Positions 15,252 to 23,849 of a stretch of DNA of 27,040 bases are shown one piece after another. The stretch is from Lachnospiraceae bacterium. Lineage in GTDB: Bacteria > Bacillota > Clostridia > Lachnospirales > Lachnospiraceae. The notes below the pieces were generated by a model, which ran no database searches, was not told where the DNA came from, and worked only from the letters and a program-made list of their open reading frames with translations. The DNA is taken from NCBI GenBank assembly GCA_900770345.1, contig CAAGKF010000128.1, forward strand, positions 1-27,040. Direction: 5' to 3'. Positions within the stretch are counted from its first letter, which is position 1. Every line of letters starts with the position of its first letter. The position numbers were made by a program, and so were the translations under genes.

Positions 15252-16670
15252 TTAATCTTCCGGGCTGCCCATCGCCAGACGAGAAAACGCTTCTCCCCGC
15301 TCTTCAAAATTTTTAAAAATCCCGTAGCTGGCAGCTGCCGGGGACAGCACACAGCTGCGTCCCGGCTCTGTCACCTGGCGCGCCCGTCTTACTGCATCCT
15401 CCAGATGCTCTGCCAGAATCAATCTGGCCCGATTTTTAAAATGGGGATAATATTTATGGATTTCCTGGTATATCCGCTTTCCGGTAGCTTCCATAAGGAT
15501 AATATGGGGAACCGCACTTTCCGAAAGAAATTCAATCAGTTCCCTGTAGTCGATTCCACGGTCCATGCCTCCGATCAGCACCGTATCCGCATCCTGCAGT
15601 GTGCGCAGCGCCTGAATTGTGGTATCACAGATGGTGGAGATGGAATCATCATAGTATTTGATCCCGTCCCTCTCTCCCAGAAACTGCAGCCTGTGGGGAA
15701 GAGGCTTATAGGTTTTAAGCCCCCTGGTAAAGTCATGATCCTCCATTCCCAGAAGACAGCATACGGCATAGGCAATGCCGATATCAAAATAATTGTGCTG
15801 TCCCAGAAGCCGGATCTCTCCAACGGGAATAACGTACTGTCTGGAACCGAAGGAAATCGATGTTTCATTCCCCTGCTGAGTTACAGTAAGCTCCGGCATA
15901 TTGTCCGCGTCCTCTGTACGGTTCATTTCGGCGGCGCATATGAGCTTCGGACTTTCCGTCTCCTCTTCCATGGAGGCTCTGATCAATCCGGAATGACAGG
16001 TCCCCGGCTCCGGCAGACACTGAACGTTGCAGATCAGGATGTCCTCCTTCCTCTGGTTCGTGTAAATATGCCGCTTGGCCTCCACGTATTTTTCCATGGT
16101 GCCGTAGTGATCCAGATGCTCCTCATGGATATTCACCAGAATGCCGATATGAGGCGATACCGTCATATATTCCAGCTGATGGCAGGAGAGCTCAAATACG
16201 ATTTTGGTTTCCGATCCGATCTCCTCCAGATGATCAAAAGCCGGTATGCCGATATTTCCCAGGATCACCGTATCCGTCCCCGCCGTTTTTAACAGATGAT
16301 ACAGCAGGGAGGTCGTCGTACTCTTTCCCTTGGTGCCGGTAATGCCGATGATCTGGTCACGGAAGCATTGAAAAAACACTTCCGTCTGGGACACGATCCG
16401 GCAGCTGTACTCTTCTATGGGGCGTTCCAGCACGATCCCCGGACTTTTAAATACAATATCATAGTTATCCAGACATTTCTGATAATCGGGACCGGTTATC
16501 CACAATACGCCGTCCTCCAGCTGCTGTCTTGGGGATGACACATCGGCGATATCCAGCTTCTCATAGCTTCCCAGCTGCCGCAGCACATGATAAGTGGACT
16601 GGCCTTCCCTGCCGAATCCCAGCAGCAGCACACGTTTTCCCCGGATCCAGGGATCTATTTTCTCAATCAC
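15252..16670 (-). CDS. murD: MurD-type UDP-MurNAc-L-Ala glutamate ligase (possible MurD2)
   Basis: A 472-residue Mur ligase, adding glutamate to UDP-MurNAc-L-Ala with ATP in the cytoplasmic steps of peptidoglycan synthesis. It has an N-terminal nucleotide-binding start (VLLLGFGREGQS), the P-loop GTKGKST (112-118), ELSCHQLEY near residue 160, NIHEEHLDHYG, the carbamylated-lysine region YVEAKRHIY, and the C-terminal LSPAAASYGIFKNFEERG. Canonical MurD usually reads SPA-ASxD-F in that last motif, while here the Asp is Gly, next to the glutamate pocket. The start is GTG with AAAGGAG 7 bases before it. It follows a MurL homologue by 84 bases, so it may be an L-Glu-using MurD2 rather than the housekeeping enzyme. 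Confidence 0.9.
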   Translation of the reverse strand: MIEKIDPWIRGKRVLLLGFGREGQSTYHVLRQLGSYEKLDIADVSSPRQQLEDGVLWITGPDYQKCLDNYDIVFKSPGIVLERPIEEYSCRIVSQTEVFFQCFRDQIIGITGTKGKSTTTSLLYHLLKTAGTDTVILGNIGIPAFDHLEEIGSETKIVFELSCHQLEYMTVSPHIGILVNIHEEHLDHYGTMEKYVEAKRHIYTNQRKEDILICNVQCLPEPGTCHSGLIRASMEEETESPKLICAAEMNRTEDADNMPELTVTQQGNETSISFGSRQYVIPVGEIRLLGQHNYFDIGIAYAVCCLLGMEDHDFTRGLKTYKPLPHRLQFLGERDGIKYYDDSISTICDTTIQALRTLQDADTVLIGGMDRGIDYRELIEFLSESAVPHIILMEATGKRIYQEIHKYYPHFKNRARLILAEHLEDAVRRARQVTEPGRSCVLSPAAASYGIFKNFEERGEAFSRLAMGSPED

Positions 16671-16754
16671 GTTATTTCTCCTTTTTCTTTTTCAGCAGAA
16701 ACTGTTGAAACCGGCAATTTCCCTGACTGTTTCCGCAGTCCCGTCCGGCATCTT

Positions 16755-18185
16755 TTATCTTACGCAGCTTTTTCTTACCAGATCCTCCCAGGGCTCCGGA
16801 ACCAGATTGCAGCTGTCAAAATATCCGGAAAACAGATCTCCGGCCGGTTTATTCTGTTCATATAAACCGGATTCTTTATAGTAGGCCAGAAGATCCGGCA
16901 GTTTCTCCCCTTCATTCTCCAGCCTGTCAATGGTAAGCACAGCTGCCGTATTAATCTCATCTCTGCTTCCCACACATTCAAAGGGTTTTTCCTCCTGTAT
17001 TCCCGTCAGCTGTTCCAGCACAGGACGCAGAGCCGAATCCTCCAGCATATCCCGGCCGAATATTTTCCGCACTTCTTCCCTGGCAAGGAAGGGGGAAAGG
17101 ATCAGATATACAAACAGACACTTGGGGCAGTGACCGCACCAGCTGTCCGTTTTGCTGCCTGCATTGCAGCTGCGGAAAATACCGTGATACTGCTTCTGAC
17201 CCGCAAAATACCGGGCAATCTGAAATTCACTTAAGGGGCGCAGCATGCTGAAATAATAAGCGCTTCCCGGAAGATAGGTACTGCGGTAGCTGTGGAAATC
17301 CTCCTCAAATTTAAAGCTCTTGGAATACTGATGATTCACCGTGCTTCCCTGCACCGTACTTTCATTGGCGCTGGATTCATTGGAAAGCGCAACGTAGGAA
17401 AGCCCCAGAATACGGGCAGCTATCACACTGGAAAATGCTACAAGCGCCGAAAATGGAGTATGTCCGTTTAGATATCCCTGTTTGTTCAGCTCCAGCATAT
17501 TTTTGTCCAGCGTCCGCTTCACGCTCATTACATGGGCCGCATCCAGACCGGCCACCTCTGCGGTGTGGACAGTGGCGCCTCTTGGATTGATAATATAGGC
17601 ATAAAGAGGCACGCCTGCGCTGCGCAGAAGCTCCAGCGTCACCGCCGAATCCTTTCCCCCGCCGATGGGAACCAGAACGCCCCTTTGAGCTTCCCCGGTC
17701 AGAGGCTGTTTTCCCGGCTTCAAAAGCTTTGCAGGAAGAACAGCTTCTGCCGCAGCATCCTTCCCATCCATATTTTTTTCATCTGCGCAGCTGATCCGCA
17801 TAAATCCTTCCGGCTCAGCCTCTTCAATATGATTTACATAAAAAAATTCACCCAGACCATTGAAATACAGATCCTTCCACCAGGCGATCTGTGCTTCATT
17901 CAGCATTCCCGCCTCCACGATTACCTGGGGAGAGCAGGTGATCTTCCAGTAACTTACCAGCTCCACCATGCCCAGAGAAAAGATCATATCCCGCATCAGC
18001 TGATCCCGGGCCCAGGAGATCTCACATCCTGCGGTTTTGGGAAACCTCCAGACAGGCGCAAAGGAGGAAAGCCCTTCGATCTCAAATCGGTATGTAATCT
18101 TTAATTCCCGCGCATCTTCTTCTATTTCATACCCTCTGTAAAAAAAACGGGGGTACTGCTCCCGCAGCTTCCGATACTGTTCCAT
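16755..18185 (-). CDS. murL: MurL-like UDP-MurNAc-L-Ala-L-Glu epimerase
   Basis: A 476-residue protein that resembles MurL, the Xanthomonas enzyme that uses ATP to invert the terminal L-Glu of UDP-MurNAc-L-Ala-L-Glu to D-Glu. Features are an N-terminal domain with ELVSYWKI and GLGEFFYVN, a PP-loop ATP-pyrophosphatase motif VPIGGGKDSAVT (GGGKDS at 175-180), LSNESSANEST, NHQYSKS (284-290), a Cys cluster FRSCN...WCGHCPKC (338-356), and KPFECVG (400-406). I recall the same blocks in MurL. I chose the ATG at 18185, with AGAGGG just upstream; the open frame extends 41 codons further without a binding site. The murD-type ligase comes next, an arrangement that supports the function. No cofactor or activity can be proven here. 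Confidence 0.85.
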   Translation of the reverse strand: MEQYRKLREQYPRFFYRGYEIEEDARELKITYRFEIEGLSSFAPVWRFPKTAGCEISWARDQLMRDMIFSLGMVELVSYWKITCSPQVIVEAGMLNEAQIAWWKDLYFNGLGEFFYVNHIEEAEPEGFMRISCADEKNMDGKDAAAEAVLPAKLLKPGKQPLTGEAQRGVLVPIGGGKDSAVTLELLRSAGVPLYAYIINPRGATVHTAEVAGLDAAHVMSVKRTLDKNMLELNKQGYLNGHTPFSALVAFSSVIAARILGLSYVALSNESSANESTVQGSTVNHQYSKSFKFEEDFHSYRSTYLPGSAYYFSMLRPLSEFQIARYFAGQKQYHGIFRSCNAGSKTDSWCGHCPKCLFVYLILSPFLAREEVRKIFGRDMLEDSALRPVLEQLTGIQEEKPFECVGSRDEINTAAVLTIDRLENEGEKLPDLLAYYKESGLYEQNKPAGDLFSGYFDSCNLVPEPWEDLVRKSCVR

Positions 18186-18335
18186 ATATCCCTCTTTCCC
18201 GGAAAAACGGCAGGACTGCCGCATTCTCTCATTCCGCATTCTGCTTTTCTGCAACGTAAAACCGCCGCATGTACGCCCGGGCTGTAATTCTATACAGGGC
18301 ACACACACAGCGGATTCCCTTTTTCTATGGATAAT

Positions 18336-18364
18336 ATTATAGTCAATCCGTATTTATTTTGCAA
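18336..18364 (-). promoter_or_regulatory. murL-murD promoter
   Basis: Minus strand: TTGCAA (18359-18364), 17-bp spacer, TATAAT (18336-18341). It implies a leader of roughly 145 bases before the chosen murL start. Confidence 0.6.
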
Positions 18365-18399
18365 TGGATAAATTCAGGGCAGCTGTCATGCCTGAAGGA

Positions 18400-18927
18400 T
18401 CACGCCATCAGACCGGCCAGAAAGATGCTGGCGGCAGCCCCGGCTGCCGTGGCAAGCAGCCCCCCTGCCAGAGTGTACCTGGTTCTTGTGATTCCCACTG
18501 AACCAAAATAAACGCTGAGACAGTACAGCACCGTCTCTGTACTGCTCATCAGGATAGACGCTGCCAGACCTATAAAAGAATCTGTTCCGAATTCCCGGAA
18601 AATATCCAGCACCAGACCGGTGGCTGCCGAATTGGATACCAGCCGCACCAGAAGAACCGGAACAAGCGGAGCCGGCAGACGGATCACCGCTGCCGGCCCT
18701 TTTAATACCTGCCCCAGGAAATCCAGGAATCCGGAAGAACGAAGTACTCCTACAGATACCAGCAGTCCCACCAGAGTGGGAAATATTCCTGCCACGGTTT
18801 TCATTCCCTCTCTGGCTCCTTCCAGGAAATCATCGAATACCGGCCGCCGGGAGAGCACAGCAAAACCTACAATATAAAAAATCATCAGCGGCACCATGGC
18901 CTGAGAGAGAAAAAGGAGGAATTTCAT
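18400..18927 (-). CDS. spmB: Spore maturation protein B-like membrane protein
   Basis: A 175-residue integral membrane protein with about five hydrophobic segments, matching SpmB, which with SpmA is needed for spore core dehydration in B. subtilis. Recognisable stretches are AREGMKTVAGIFPTLVGLL, LVRLVSNSAATGLVLD, and SSTETVLYCLSVYFGSVGI, which belong to the nucleoside-recognition (Gate) domain. The length is typical. GGAG lies 8 bases before the ATG. SpmA, the usual partner upstream, is absent: about 200 non-coding bases and a divergent gene lie there. A tiny upstream frame overlaps its start by ATGA. It indicates a spore-former. Confidence 0.9.
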   Translation of the reverse strand: MKFLLFLSQAMVPLMIFYIVGFAVLSRRPVFDDFLEGAREGMKTVAGIFPTLVGLLVSVGVLRSSGFLDFLGQVLKGPAAVIRLPAPLVPVLLVRLVSNSAATGLVLDIFREFGTDSFIGLAASILMSSTETVLYCLSVYFGSVGITRTRYTLAGGLLATAAGAAASIFLAGLMA

Positions 18928-18965
18928 CGGACTGGCTCCATATAATTTAAGATGTTATAAAACAT
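18924..18965 (-). CDS. Possible 13-codon leader ORF coupled to spmB
   Basis: ATG at 18965 has GGGGAG 8 bases upstream and encodes MFYNILNYMEPVR. Its TGA overlaps the spmB ATG in an ATGA arrangement. It could couple spmB translation to its own. There is no homology evidence and such short frames occur by chance. Confidence 0.3.
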   Translation of the reverse strand: MFYNILNYMEPVR

Positions 18966-19071
18966 ATATGAAACTCCCCTGGGATTCATTCCTCCCTACT
19001 ATAGCCGATAATTCAGCTTATAATTGCAGAACAAACTGCATACTCAAAAAGGCAACTCTATTAAAAGATGC

Positions 19072-19100
19072 TTGCCCCTGCCTTTTTCAAAGAGTACAAT
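19072..19100 (+). promoter_or_regulatory. Promoter of the second HAD phosphatase
   Basis: Plus strand: TTGCCC (19072-19077), 17-bp spacer, TACAAT (19095-19100). The leader is about 20 bases. Confidence 0.55.
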
Positions 19101-19126
19101 AAACAAAAACACACCGGGAGGACAAC

Positions 19127-19927
19127 ATGGTCAAAGCCATATTTTTTGATATTGACGGTACGCTCAGGGAGTTTGGAGGCAGAAGCATACGTCAGGACAC
19201 AAAAGCGGCTCTTGAAAAAGCCAGAGATGCAGGTATCCTGCTTTTTGTCGCCACAGGGCGGCATTATCTGGAAATTGAAGAAGAGAATCTTCTGGAAGAT
19301 ATGAAATTTGACGGTTATGTAACTTTAAACGGACAATATTGTTTTCTGGAAAATTCCTCTGACGGTAGCCGGAAAGTAATTTATAAAAATCCCATCTGCC
19401 GGGATCAGGTAGATCTGATCCTGCGCCTGATCAACGAAGATCCCTTTCCCTGCCTTTTTATGGAAGCGGGCAGAATGTATATCAACTACGCGGATGAACG
19501 GGTAAAACGTGTGCAGGAGGGTATAAAGACAGCAATTCCGCCGCTGGCAGATATTCACCGGGCGGCGGAACAGGAAATTTTTCAGATCGTTCCATATATG
19601 GATATCCGACAGATCAGGGAACTGTGCAGAAAGCTTCCCGGCTGTGACGCATCCATCTGGCACGACGGTGAAGCTGTGGACCTGATGCCGAAAGGCGGCA
19701 GCAAGATCTGCGGAATCAGCAGAATGCTCGAACATCTGGGTATCTCCCGCAGGGAAACCGCGGCCATCGGCGACGGCAGAAATGATATCACCATGCTTTC
19801 CTTCGCCGGGATCGGCATCGCCATGGGAAACGCCTTCCCCGAGACAAAGGAAGCCGCTGATTATATAACCGGCGATATTGCGGAGGGCGGTCTGGCGCAG
19901 GCGGTAGAATGGCTGATCCGACAGTGA
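19127..19927 (+). CDS. Cof-type HAD-IIB phosphatase
   Basis: A 266-residue HAD hydrolase of the same subgroup as the one at 1350-2177 but clearly divergent from it. Motifs are FFDIDGTL (about 6-13), ATGR (near residue 43), MPKGGSK (near residue 187), and GDGRNDITMLS (near residue 218). The cap domain lies between residues 80 and 185. The substrate is probably a small phosphorylated metabolite. GGGAGG lies 5 bases before the ATG. It is a single-gene unit converging on ppk with 12 bases between stop codons. I saw no hairpin with T-run between them, so termination must occur inside the ppk region or by another means. Confidence 0.9.
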   Translation: MVKAIFFDIDGTLREFGGRSIRQDTKAALEKARDAGILLFVATGRHYLEIEEENLLEDMKFDGYVTLNGQYCFLENSSDGSRKVIYKNPICRDQVDLILRLINEDPFPCLFMEAGRMYINYADERVKRVQEGIKTAIPPLADIHRAAEQEIFQIVPYMDIRQIRELCRKLPGCDASIWHDGEAVDLMPKGGSKICGISRMLEHLGISRRETAAIGDGRNDITMLSFAGIGIAMGNAFPETKEAADYITGDIAEGGLAQAVEWLIRQ

Positions 19928-19939
19928 AGGAAGCAGACA

Positions 19940-22021
19940 TCAGCAGTGCCGTTCCTTCTCCTTCGCCGCCTCACAGGCCCAGTCGTAGAACATTTCCTGA
20001 GAATTTAAGGGCGTTTCCACCTCGCTGCAGAGCCGGTAGCTTCCATCTGGCTGCTGCTCTCTTCCTTTTACATTGTCGCTGAGCATGGTAATAAACATCT
20101 CCCGGATTTTCATTTTCAGAAGATCATCATAAACAGGAGCTGCTACCTCTACCCGGCGCAGTGTATTCCTGGTCATAAAATCAGCGGAAGCAATAAAAAT
20201 TTTATCCCGTCCCTCGTTTCCAAATATGTAGATTCGGGAATGCTCCAGAAAACGGCCTACAATACTGATGATACGTATATTTTCCGTTTTTCCGGGGATA
20301 CCGGAGCGCAGGCAGCAGATTCCCCGGACGATCATATCGATCTTAACGCCGGCCTGAGACGCCTCGATCAGCTTATCTATGATTTTCTTATCAGTCAGGG
20401 AATTGATCTTAACGCCAATATAAGCAGACTGTCCCTCCTTCGCCCGGCTGATCTCCTCATCCATCATCGCCAGGATACGGTTCTGAAGACATCTGGGAGC
20501 CACCAGAAGATGATGACTCTGCTCCACCACCTCACCGAAAAGCAGCGCCTGGAATACCTGGGACACTTCCATTCCGATTTCCGGATTAGCCGTTATAAGG
20601 GAAAGATCCGTGTACAGGCGGGCTGTTTTTTCATTATAATTTCCCGTTCCCACCTGAGTAATATACTGAATCTCTCTGTCTGTCTTTCTGGTAATCAGGC
20701 ACAGCTTGGAATGAACCTTCAGTCCGTCCACACCGTAAACCACATGGCAGCCTGCATCCTCCAGAGTGCGGCTCCATTCAATATTGTTCTCCTCATCAAA
20801 TCTGGCCTTCAGTTCCACCAGCACATCCACCTGTTTTCCGTTCTCCGCAGCCTCTACCAGAGCCTCAACGATCTTGCTGTCCTTAGCCAGCCGGTACAGC
20901 GTCATGCGGATGGAGATCACCTGGGGATCCCTGGCCGCCTCCTGAAGCAGCCGCAGGAAAGGCCGGATACTTTCGTAAGGATAAGACAGCAGCACATCTC
21001 TCTCCAGTATCTGCGGAATCAGAGGCTGATGGTCATCCAAAAGCGGGGAACGCTGGGGAACACGTCTTTCATAAAACAGCTCCGGGCGGGAGCGGAGAAG
21101 ATCCCCCAGCTGAAACACAAAGGACAGATCCAGCGGAGAACGGGAGCGGAATATCCTTTCCTCATCCAGCTCAAACTGCTCCCTTAACTGCTTCAGCACC
21201 TCCGGTTCCACATCTCTCGTCAGCTCCAGGCGTACCGGGGACAGCTTTCTGCGCAGCTTTACGATCTGGGACATATAATCTCTGTAGTCCAGATCCTCGT
21301 CATAAATTCCGTCAATATCGATGTCCGCGTTTCTGGTGATCCTGAGCAGAGTCTTTCCGATAACCTTGTAGCCCTGAAATACTCTCGGTATAAAATGAAG
21401 GATCAGCTCCTCTGACAGCATATAATCTCCGGGGCGGGAAGGGATCTTGATCAGCCTGGGAAACACACCGCTGGTGCAGGGAATAATGCCGATCTTGCGC
21501 TTTTCATTTTTGGTTCCCAGCACTGCCAGGGCATAAATATCCTTATTCTTTAAAAACGGAAAGGGCTGCTTTCTGCCCACAATCATTACCGACAGAAGAG
21601 GCTGTATTTCCTTGATAAAATATTCTTCCAGGTATGCACTTTCCCTGTCGCTTAAAACATGAAAATCTGTCAGATGAATACCCTGGGCGGCCACCTCCTG
21701 CATGACCTCATCATAAACTCTGTCCTTTTCCTTTATCATCTGACCTGCCTGACAGCAGATCGCGTCAATCTGCTCCTGACTGGTCATATTAGTCTTGTTG
21801 TCCCTTACCGTCTTATAGAGAAGCTTCTGGTCCTCCAGAGCGCCCACACGAACCATAAAAAACTCATCCAGATTGCTCTGAAAAATGGACAAAAAGGTCA
21901 GTCTCTCACACAAAGGCACCTGGGGATTTTTTGCTTCCTCCAGCACTCTTCCGTCAAATTTTAACCATGAAAGCTCCCTGTTTTCATAACAGGAAACTGC
22001 ATTCTCTTCTGTTTCGTTCAT
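19940..22021 (-). CDS. ppk1: Polyphosphate kinase 1
   Basis: A 693-residue enzyme that builds inorganic polyphosphate from ATP, reversibly, through a phospho-histidine. It starts with the family signature NRELSWLKFDGRVLEEA, followed by FLSIFQSNLDEFFMVRVG. The autophosphorylated histidine lies in GLKVHSKLCL (His437) and the second conserved histidine in LEHSRIYIFGN (His594), positions close to those of E. coli PPK1. I chose the ATG at 22021 because GAGGA lies 8 bases upstream; the ATG at 22045 lacks a site. It follows the Na/Pi cotransporter gene by about 110 bases with no terminator seen, so it is probably the last gene of a phosphate operon. Confidence 0.97.
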   Translation of the reverse strand: MNETEENAVSCYENRELSWLKFDGRVLEEAKNPQVPLCERLTFLSIFQSNLDEFFMVRVGALEDQKLLYKTVRDNKTNMTSQEQIDAICCQAGQMIKEKDRVYDEVMQEVAAQGIHLTDFHVLSDRESAYLEEYFIKEIQPLLSVMIVGRKQPFPFLKNKDIYALAVLGTKNEKRKIGIIPCTSGVFPRLIKIPSRPGDYMLSEELILHFIPRVFQGYKVIGKTLLRITRNADIDIDGIYDEDLDYRDYMSQIVKLRRKLSPVRLELTRDVEPEVLKQLREQFELDEERIFRSRSPLDLSFVFQLGDLLRSRPELFYERRVPQRSPLLDDHQPLIPQILERDVLLSYPYESIRPFLRLLQEAARDPQVISIRMTLYRLAKDSKIVEALVEAAENGKQVDVLVELKARFDEENNIEWSRTLEDAGCHVVYGVDGLKVHSKLCLITRKTDREIQYITQVGTGNYNEKTARLYTDLSLITANPEIGMEVSQVFQALLFGEVVEQSHHLLVAPRCLQNRILAMMDEEISRAKEGQSAYIGVKINSLTDKKIIDKLIEASQAGVKIDMIVRGICCLRSGIPGKTENIRIISIVGRFLEHSRIYIFGNEGRDKIFIASADFMTRNTLRRVEVAAPVYDDLLKMKIREMFITMLSDNVKGREQQPDGSYRLCSEVETPLNSQEMFYDWACEAAKEKERHC

Positions 22022-22131
22022 CTCATTTTCCTCACGTTTCTGCATATTTTTTCTGTCTGTCTTTACTGACTGTCTTTGCTGTATATTCCATTATTCTTCT
22101 GACCGGATATACCCGGCTGCATATATCTCCG

Positions 22132-23823
22132 TCAGCCTTCCTCCGCATTCAGGAAGTAAGAGAAACGCATTCCTGAAGCAGCCGCGTCCAGAAGGTTGGA
22201 GCACACATCGCCCATCTTGTCGATTCCATGAACCATTTTTACAAACGGCCCTGTCATCTCAGCGCTGCAAAGCCCCTGGTTCACACGGAACATATGATTT
22301 TTGCTCATCTCAATATTCAAAGCAGTTATCTGTTCTTTTCTGTTCTGCATTCCTTCCTCTTTTTCCCTGTCTTCATTTTCAAGCAGGCTTATCACCTGTC
22401 CGTACATTTTCTGAATATATTCCAGACTGTTTTCCAGCTCCTTTTTAGCCTCCTTCGAGTAAGCGATCTGCCCTTTGTCCTCCGAATACATCCCCGATCC
22501 GACCTCCCGGCACAGCTCTGCCATACGGTCAACATCGCCCAGCACATACATCATGCGGGCTGTACAGGTAGCCTGATCCTCATTCAGCGTACCGGAAGCA
22601 AAAAGCCGGGCCAGATACTCCGTTATTTTTCCATTCAGATAATGAACATTTTCTTCCTGTTCACAGATCCCGCTGAATACGTTGTAATCTCCAGCAGCGA
22701 TCATTTTTACCTCATCCTTCAGCATATCCAGCGTCATATGCCCGCAGCGCAGCACCTCTCTGGCTGTCAGGGCAAGCGCCGCAGGAGGGCGGCTTACAAA
22801 GCTGTCATCCAGATACGCCGGCTCTCTGACATCTTTCTGTTCTTCCTTCTCCTCGGGGATCAGCTTCATCACAATTTTTACCATGACCCAGATCAGCGGA
22901 ACCCAGATAATCGTCATGGTAATATTGAATACCGTATGAGCATTGGCGATCTGGCGCGCTATCACCTCCACCTCCGGACCCTTGGGTGAAATATAGCGGA
23001 TCAGCGCCGCATAAGGCTTTACGATCCAGATAAACAGCAGCGCGCCGGAGATATTAAACACACTGTGGGCCGCCGCCGTGCGCCGTGCATTTCTGGACTG
23101 TCCGATCGATGCCAGAAGCGCTGTGATCGTGGTTCCGATATTGTCTCCCAGCAGAATGGGGATAGCTCCTGTCAGGCCGATAATGCTGGTCACCCCATCT
23201 GCCATGGACTGGGAAGCAAAGTTCTGAAGAACGGCAATCGTGGCACTGGAGCTCTGCACCACCAGGGTCATGACGGTACCCAGCAGTACTCCCAGAACCG
23301 GAATATGAGAAACCTTCCCGATCAGCTCTACAAAAATAGGGCTGGAGGCAAGAGGCTTCATAACAGAACTCATAGTCTCAATGCCGGTAAAAAGAAGTCC
23401 GAAGGCAAATATGGTTTCACCGATATTGCGCACCTTTTCCGTTTTCGCCGTAAAGGACAGCAGAAATCCTACAAATACAAACACGTAAATATAATCGCTG
23501 ATCTTAAAGGCTATGATCTGGGCCGTCATGGTTGTACCGATATTGGCGCCCAGAATAACGGATATAGCCTGCGGAAGATTCATCAGACCGGCGCTGACAA
23601 AACCGATGACCATTACCGTAGTTGCGCTGCTGCTCTGAAGGACAGCCGTTGTAATCGCTCCTGCGATCACACCTAAAACAGGATTCCTCGTAAGTGCTGA
23701 GATGATCTTTTTCATCCCGGCGCCTGCCACCTTCTGCAGGCTTTCACTCATCATGTTCATGCCGAAAATAAAAATTGCCAGGCCGCCGAAAAGGCCGAAC
23801 AAAATCTGCATTGTATCTCGCAT
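22132..23823 (-). CDS. Na+/phosphate cotransporter with PhoU-like C-terminal domain
   Basis: A 563-residue membrane protein of the NptA/PNaS family, importing (or exporting) phosphate with sodium. The membrane part (residues 1-320) is an inverted duplication, seen in the paired motifs TAVLQSSSATTVM / TLVVQSSSATIAV and GANIGTT / GDNIGTT. Residues about 345-555 form a helical PhoU-like cytoplasmic domain, thought to sense or gate phosphate flux. AAGGA lies 8 bases before the ATG. It starts 26 bases after the PstS-like lipoprotein and precedes ppk1, which suggests coordinated phosphate uptake and storage. Confidence 0.93.
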   Translation of the reverse strand: MRDTMQILFGLFGGLAIFIFGMNMMSESLQKVAGAGMKKIISALTRNPVLGVIAGAITTAVLQSSSATTVMVIGFVSAGLMNLPQAISVILGANIGTTMTAQIIAFKISDYIYVFVFVGFLLSFTAKTEKVRNIGETIFAFGLLFTGIETMSSVMKPLASSPIFVELIGKVSHIPVLGVLLGTVMTLVVQSSSATIAVLQNFASQSMADGVTSIIGLTGAIPILLGDNIGTTITALLASIGQSRNARRTAAAHSVFNISGALLFIWIVKPYAALIRYISPKGPEVEVIARQIANAHTVFNITMTIIWVPLIWVMVKIVMKLIPEEKEEQKDVREPAYLDDSFVSRPPAALALTAREVLRCGHMTLDMLKDEVKMIAAGDYNVFSGICEQEENVHYLNGKITEYLARLFASGTLNEDQATCTARMMYVLGDVDRMAELCREVGSGMYSEDKGQIAYSKEAKKELENSLEYIQKMYGQVISLLENEDREKEEGMQNRKEQITALNIEMSKNHMFRVNQGLCSAEMTGPFVKMVHGIDKMGDVCSNLLDAAASGMRFSYFLNAEEG

Positions 23824-23849
23824 ATTATTTTTCCTTTCTGACAGTAATT

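Noticed and set aside
15246..16292. Plus-strand open frame of 348 codons
   Set aside because: Antisense to murD, which has all Mur ligase motifs. The frame shows no recognisable domain or start signal.
18186..18308. 41-codon N-terminal extension of the MurL-like frame
   Set aside because: It has no ribosome binding site, its composition is unlike the rest of the protein, and it begins about 20 bases after the predicted transcription start. AGAGGG precedes the ATG at 18185.
20240..21187. Plus-strand open frame of 315 codons
   Set aside because: Antisense to ppk1 with its catalytic histidines. No family match was recognised.
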